Source: JABIAL01 sp964645825 (GTDB taxonomy: Bacteria > Patescibacteriota > Patescibacteriia > UBA1558 > GWA2-36-10). Taken from it: a stretch of DNA of 7,716 bases. Location: assembly GCA_964645825.1 (NCBI GenBank), contig CAZXZY010000032.1, positions 1-7,716 on the forward strand, in the 5' to 3' direction. The position numbers and the translations under genes are program-made. The notes under the pieces were generated by a model, which searched no databases, had not been told where the DNA came from, and saw only the letters and a list, made by a program, of their open reading frames with translations. How positions within the stretch are numbered: the stretch's first letter is position 1; the number at the start of each line of letters is the position of its first letter. Of the stretch, positions 5,697 to 7,716 are shown piece after piece.

Positions 5697-7124
5697 ATGA
5701 AGACTTTTGAAGATTTAAAAAAAATATTACTAACGGACTATGCTGATGAAGACATAAATATCATCATCAAGGCTTTTCACTTTGCTTCAGAAGCTCATCG
5801 TGGACAAAAACGTCGTACTGGTGAAGATTATATTTATCATTCTATCGCCACTGCCTATGCACTAGCTAAAATGAAAATGGACATCCCAACTATTGCAGCT
5901 GGCCTGTTACATGACGTGCCAGAAGATACTGACTTTACTTTGGAGGATGTCAAAAATGTTTTTGGCAAAGAAATAGCCGATTTAGTAAAAGGAATTACCA
6001 AATTAAGTACTCTAAAATATCGTGGCTTAGAGCGTTATGCCGAAAACTTACGTAAGATGTTTTTGGCTATGGCCAAAGACTTGCGAGTCATTATCATCAA
6101 GCTAGCTGATCGTCTGCACAACATGGAAACCCTAGAGGGTGTCCGTCCCGAAAAAAGACTACGTATCGCCCAAGAGACGCTAGAGATTTTTGCGCCAATC
6201 GCCAATCGTCTTGGCATGTTTGAAATGAAAACAAAGCTAGAAGATTTAGCTTTTGTCTATGTTTATCCTGATCAATACACCTGGGTAAAAAATTTAGTGC
6301 AAGACCGCTTGAAAACCGAGACTAAATATATTGATAAAATAAAAAAAATAGCTCAACGTGATTTAGCTAAACACAACGTCCCATATACTCAAATACGCGG
6401 TCGAATCAAAAGTCTATACAGCCTTTATAATAAACTATTGCGCCGAGGTAAAGACCTAAATAAAATTTATGACTTAATTGCTTTACGCATCATCGTCCCT
6501 GACGTCACTGACTGCTATAGCGTCTTAGGAATTATCCATAAACGTTGGACACCACTCAAGGGCCGCGTCAAAGACTATATTGCTCAACCAAAACCAAATG
6601 GCTATCGATCATTACATACTTCTGTTTTTACTGAATTTGGTAAAATAGCAGAAATCCAAATCCGTAGTCAAGAAATGAATGAAGAAGCTGAGTTTGGTAT
6701 TGCCGCTCATAGTAGATACAAGGGGCTAAAAAATATGGGCAATAAAAAAACTGCCCCTATTTGGGTCAAGCATTTACTTGATATTCAAAAAACTATCACC
6801 GATAACACTGAATTTATCAAGCATATTAAAAATGATTTGTTTCTAAACCGAATCTTTGTTTTCACACCTAAAGGCGATGTAATTGAACTACCAGAAAATG
6901 CTACTCCATTAGACTTTGCTTATCATATCCACACTGATATTGGTAATCAATGTGTGGGTGCCAAAGTAAATGATCAAATGACTGCTTTGACTCACCAGCT
7001 AAAATCTGGTGACGTGATAGAAATAATGACTGATAAAAATAGAAAAGCTCCTAACCCTGATTGGCTCAATATAGTAGTCACCAATCAATCACGTGATAAA
7101 ATCAGAAGTCAATTAAGAAAATAA
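5697..7124 (+). CDS. rel: RelA/SpoT-family (p)ppGpp synthetase/hydrolase, short form (HD-SYNTH-TGS)
   Basis: This cytoplasmic enzyme sets the level of the starvation alarmone (p)ppGpp. The N-terminal HD hydrolase (about 20-180) keeps its metal and catalytic residues: H48, HDVPEDT (72-78) and LADRLHNM (136-143, with D138 and N142). The synthetase (about 230-345) keeps GRIKSLYSLY (from 235), YDLIALRI (from 258) and EIQIRS with E319. The motif RVKD (290-293) is the RXKD form of bifunctional enzymes, not the EXDD of synthetase-only RelA. A TGS domain follows (about 386-446). The protein then stops at residue 475 with SRDKIRSQLRK, where long RSH proteins of about 730 residues continue into helical, zinc-finger and ACT domains. 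A terminator begins at the stop codon and no remnant of a longer gene follows, so this is a natural short form. No SD precedes ATG 5697; promoters are proposed upstream. Confidence 0.95.
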   Translation: MKTFEDLKKILLTDYADEDINIIIKAFHFASEAHRGQKRRTGEDYIYHSIATAYALAKMKMDIPTIAAGLLHDVPEDTDFTLEDVKNVFGKEIADLVKGITKLSTLKYRGLERYAENLRKMFLAMAKDLRVIIIKLADRLHNMETLEGVRPEKRLRIAQETLEIFAPIANRLGMFEMKTKLEDLAFVYVYPDQYTWVKNLVQDRLKTETKYIDKIKKIAQRDLAKHNVPYTQIRGRIKSLYSLYNKLLRRGKDLNKIYDLIALRIIVPDVTDCYSVLGIIHKRWTPLKGRVKDYIAQPKPNGYRSLHTSVFTEFGKIAEIQIRSQEMNEEAEFGIAAHSRYKGLKNMGNKKTAPIWVKHLLDIQKTITDNTEFIKHIKNDLFLNRIFVFTPKGDVIELPENATPLDFAYHIHTDIGNQCVGAKVNDQMTALTHQLKSGDVIEIMTDKNRKAPNPDWLNIVVTNQSRDKIRSQLRK

Positions 7125-7149
7125 AAAACCTCCGACAACGGAGGTTTTT
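7124..7149. terminator. Bidirectional intrinsic terminator after the RSH gene
   Basis: CCTCCG (7129-7134) and CGGAGG (7139-7144) pair around an ACAA loop, flanked by AAAAA (7124-7128) and TTTTT (7145-7149). The A-tract starts within the RSH stop codon. The symmetric A and T tracts make it work from both sides, and it also lies just past the end of the convergent Cys-rich gene (stop at 7196). Confidence 0.93.
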
Positions 7150-7195
7150 ATAACATATAATATAAAAAATTATTCATAAATGATACAATAGAACG

Positions 7196-7716
7196 TTAAC
7201 TAGGTCCTCCTGCTCTACATGCAAGACCAAGCACGCAAGCATCACAAGTAATATTACAGCCAGCAAATCCACCACCGCTTTCGCATGCTCCAGTACCAAC
7301 ATAGCCAAGCTCATAATAACTTGGATTTACAGTGCAGGTTCCTGCGAGATTTGAATCACACAATTCAGCGCCTTCACGTATGCCATTGCCACAAGTTGCA
7401 CTCACCACCGCTCCACTCACACATCCAAGTTCTGTGCATGTTACTGAACCAGAGGCACCTATCATTGCGGCACCAATTGTGTATGTTTGATCCTCCGTAT
7501 CAAAAATAAAATTACTATTATATTCCCAAGGAGAATATTTACTTGCTAAATCTGGCCAAGCATTTGACGAACCTGCGCATATTATTGTTCCCGGAGCTAG
7601 CTCACTAGTGACTTGTCCACAATCACCATCTGGTGAATCAGCTGATGTACATTTTATCGGCTTTTCATCGTCCATGCACAATCTCACAGCAGAATTAAGC
7701 TCAACAAAAGAAGCTA
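7196..7716 (-). CDS. C-terminal part of a Cys-rich, probably exported surface protein (DUF4215-like motif), cut by the right edge
   Basis: The frame is open to the right edge: codons upstream of the GTG at 7687 continue without a stop to at least 7714, so that GTG is not a reliable start and the gene is partial. The visible end is about 172 residues, with 14 cysteines in the last 163. Counting from that GTG, CGNGIREGAELCD (99-111) matches the CGNGxxxxGExCD signature of Cys-rich repeats (DUF4215-like) in secreted bacterial proteins. Other cysteines come in close pairs (84/89, 144/148/151/157), as in disulfide-bonded extracellular domains. Gly, Ser, Thr and Ala are abundant, Lys is rare, and no membrane anchor is seen at the C-terminus. 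An exported or surface location is inferred; the signal peptide would be outside the window. The gene converges on the RSH gene and shares its terminator. Confidence 0.8.
   Translation of the reverse strand, partial: ASFVELNSAVRLCMDDEKPIKCTSADSPDGDCGQVTSELAPGTIICAGSSNAWPDLASKYSPWEYNSNFIFDTEDQTYTIGAAMIGASGSVTCTELGCVSGAVVSATCGNGIREGAELCDSNLAGTCTVNPSYYELGYVGTGACESGGGFAGCNITCDACVLGLACRAGGPS

Noticed and set aside
6035..6217. Minus-strand open frame inside the RSH gene
   Set aside because: Shadow of the conserved hydrolase domain.
5697..7124. RSH gene as a truncated pseudogene
   Set aside because: All catalytic motifs are intact, and the stop codon merges with a well-formed terminator; no C-terminal domain remnant follows in any frame.
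7285..7509. Plus-strand open frame opposite the Cys-rich gene
   Set aside because: Its sequence is low-complexity His/Leu, as expected from the reverse complement of a Cys-rich frame, and it has no start signals.
7685..7687. GTG as the start of the Cys-rich minus-strand gene
   Set aside because: The frame stays open to the right edge, no SD stands before the GTG, and an exported protein would need a signal peptide that is absent here.
1..7716. CRISPR arrays, tRNA genes, rRNA genes or insertion sequences
   Set aside because: I saw no regularly spaced direct repeats, no cloverleaf or rRNA core sequence, and no transposase-like protein or terminal inverted repeats.

Overview
The window looks like a piece of an AT-rich bacterial chromosome, most likely from a Candidatus Patescibacteria (CPR) member. 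The reasons are the gene set (dprA, a VUT-family transporter, folC, topA, a short RSH), overlapping or tightly packed genes, no visible Shine-Dalgarno (SD) sequence before the housekeeping genes, and a Cys-rich surface-type protein with a CGNGxxExxExCD motif. This assignment is an inference; no rRNA or other marker is present. TGA ends dprA, so the standard bacterial code fits better than the UGA=Gly code of some CPR lineages.

Layout. Bases 2-2651 (+) hold a translationally coupled trio: the 3' part of dprA (its start lies off the left edge), a six-helix VUT/YhhQ transporter (4-base ATGA overlap) and folC (1-base TAATG overlap). A likely promoter (2660-2688) precedes topA (2720-4927, +), a type IA topoisomerase with four C-terminal Cys-Cys zinc ribbons, two of which arose by a visible 144-bp-offset duplication. 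A strong two-way hairpin terminator (4948-4976) separates topA from a convergent minus-strand pair of small unknown genes (97 and 74 codons, 5555 down to 4993). That pair is clearly richer in GC than its neighbours, has SD sequences (one a perfect AGGAGG) and has its own promoter. That promoter lies face to face with a candidate plus-strand promoter for the next gene, a RelA/SpoT homologue (5697-7124, +) that ends just after its TGS domain. A second two-way terminator (7124-7149) then separates it from the C-terminal end of a Cys-rich, probably exported protein (7196 to the right edge, -).

How the genes fit together. DprA (incoming ssDNA and RecA loading) and TopA (relaxing negative supercoils) are a common neighbour pair in bacteria. 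Here they are separated by two genes that may serve salvage: import of a queuosine precursor, and polyglutamylation of folate. The RSH has intact hydrolase and synthetase residues and so should both make and destroy (p)ppGpp. The least explained part is the minus-strand small-gene pair between topA and the RSH gene. It differs in composition and translation signals from everything around it and is the best candidate here for something undescribed, although no function can be read from its sequence.
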